This document shows, piece after piece, positions 63,623 through 64,000 of a DNA stretch of 64,000 bases (positions within the stretch are counted from its first letter, which is position 1; every line of letters begins with the position of its first letter). The stretch spans positions 20,820 through 84,819 of the forward strand of contig NW_027526739.1 of assembly GCF_052857255.1 (NCBI RefSeq), given 5' to 3'. This stretch comes from Amblyomma americanum. Taxonomy: Eukaryota > Arthropoda > Arachnida > Ixodida > Ixodidae. The position numbers and the translations under genes are program-made. The notes under the pieces are model-generated. The model was not told where the DNA came from. It did no database searches and was given only the letters and a program-made list of their open reading frames with translations.

Positions 63623-64000
63623 AATACATGCTTTTCGCGCAGTTATAAAAGAAAAAGTTTTGACGCGTATCAGAGGAACACTTGTAAAACCGATGTGTTC
63701 AGATTTAGCTCGTTTCGGTCTAAAACAGCTTGTTTCGCTGTATTAAGCAAGAATACATGCTTTTCGCGCAGTTATAAGAGAAAAAATTTTGACGCGTGTC
63801 ACAGGGACACTTGTAAAACCGATGTGTTCAGATTTAGCTCATTTCGGTCTAAAACAGCTTGTTTCGTTGATTTAAGCACGAATACATGCTTTACGCGCAG
63901 TTATGGAAGAAAAAGTTTTGACGCGTATTAGAGAGACACTTGTAAAACCGATGTGTTGTGATTTAGCTCGTTTCGGTCTAAAACAGCTTGTTTCGTTGAA
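63623..64000 (+). repeat. Satellite continuing past the window edge
   Basis: Three further monomers (W2 with TTCAG, S with TCATTTCGG and TTATGGAAG, then W1). The last is cut by the window end after TTTCGTTGAA. The array clearly continues. Confidence 0.9.

Larger units (their letters stand above)
1..64000 (+). repeat. 129-bp satellite DNA array, about 496 head-to-tail monomers
   Basis: The window is entirely made of one repeat unit, 129 bp long in most copies and 127-133 bp with small indels. For example GTCAC or its equivalent starts at 1, 130, 259, 388, 517, 646, 775, 904, 1033, 1162 and 1291. All monomers read in the same direction and I saw no unique sequence or foreign insertion. The typical monomer is about 40% GC with CpG well represented. 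Best conserved are CTTGTAAAACCGATGTG (13-29), CTCGTTTCGGTCTAAAACAG (41-60), CTTGTTTCG (61-69) and GAATACATGC (83-92). Variation is concentrated at 1-10, 30-40, 70-82, 93-100, 105-110 and 119-127. Arrays of this kind are known from centromeric and heterochromatic DNA of eukaryotes. The chromosomal location here is inference, and I do not recognise the family. Confidence 0.99.

Noticed and set aside
27..63931. About forty open reading frames of 60-88 codons, nearly all on the + strand
   Set aside because: They are the same 43-residue repeat read from satellite monomers, often with GTG or TTG starts. They end wherever a TTGTG monomer or a TAA in GTATTAAGC occurs, and have no domain or gene context.
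1..64000. CRISPR-like direct repeats
   Set aside because: The entire 129-bp unit is repeated with no unique spacers, and arrays of nearly 500 units are not CRISPR.
1..64000. CENP-B box (TTCG, four bases, A, two bases, CGGG)
   Set aside because: TTTCGGTCTAAAACAGC matches only the TTCG and A positions; the CGGG half is missing. TTCGCTGTATTAAGC matches the same half only. Not enough to call a box.
1..64000. tRNA or Pol III A-box resemblance (GATTTAGCTCGTTTCGG)
   Set aside because: GATTTAGCTC resembles the D-arm start of some tRNAs, but there is no matching B-box (GTTCGANTCC) at a proper distance and no cloverleaf; probably coincidence.
1..64000. TATA-box in GTTATAAGAG
   Set aside because: It occurs in most monomers as part of the satellite; without transcript data nothing distinguishes it as a promoter.

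Overview
The whole 64 kb window is a single tandem satellite DNA array. A roughly 129-bp monomer is repeated head to tail about 496 times (64000/129), always in the same orientation, and runs off both ends of the window. I found no protein-coding gene, RNA gene, transposon, CRISPR array or unique sequence. An array this long and pure points to a eukaryotic chromosome, most likely constitutive heterochromatin (centromeric, pericentromeric or subtelomeric). I do not recognise the satellite family and cannot name the organism. CpG is not depleted (about nine per monomer, roughly 1.7 times expectation from my hand count), which argues against long-term CpG methylation and fits an invertebrate or another lightly methylated genome better than a plant or vertebrate. 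That is inference.

Monomer coordinates used here: base 1 is the first base after GCGT (for example window position 1). Monomers fall into recurring subtypes defined by linked variants. S starts GTCACAGGGA, has TTCAG at 30-34 and ends TTATAGAAG. G starts GTCACAGGGA, with TTACC at 36-40 and TTGGACTAAGC; it nearly always follows a monomer ending TTTAAAGG instead of TTTGACGCG. W1 starts ATTAGAGAGA with TTGTG. W2 starts ATCAGAGGAA with TTGTG. T has TGGTG, GTCGTATTAAGC and AACAG. Z has ATCACGTGGATAC and GATACAGCTCGTTTTGG. Because 129 = 3 x 43, short reading frames persist over one or two monomers, which explains all the open frames of 60-88 codons. They are not genes.

Above the monomer level the array is a patchwork of higher-order repeats (HORs) and segmental duplications, nearly all whole multiples of the monomer. 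From left to right: a 2.0-2.1 kb block present three times (from 1, 7875 and 11135) inside 3.1-3.5 kb repeats (1-13 kb); a 12-monomer tandem pair (15.9-19.0 kb); units of 3.36 and 3.61 kb (20.3-29 kb); a 34-monomer unit with 17-monomer half-periodicity (30.1-38.9 kb); two nearly identical 5.7 and 5.9 kb units (39.0-50.65 kb); a 9-monomer pair (50.2-52.5 kb); and recombined blocks of the same variants (52.5-64 kb), with a 1.77 kb segment repeated 7.6 kb apart.

The most informative observations concern array evolution: crossover points resolved to a few bases, two truncated monomers whose missing lengths account exactly for copy-to-copy offsets, repeated independent loss of one monomer at the same G/Z junction, zonal private variants, and a 4 kb stretch rich in one-base indels that may reflect assembly quality. 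I found no evidence for a new enzymatic or defence system.
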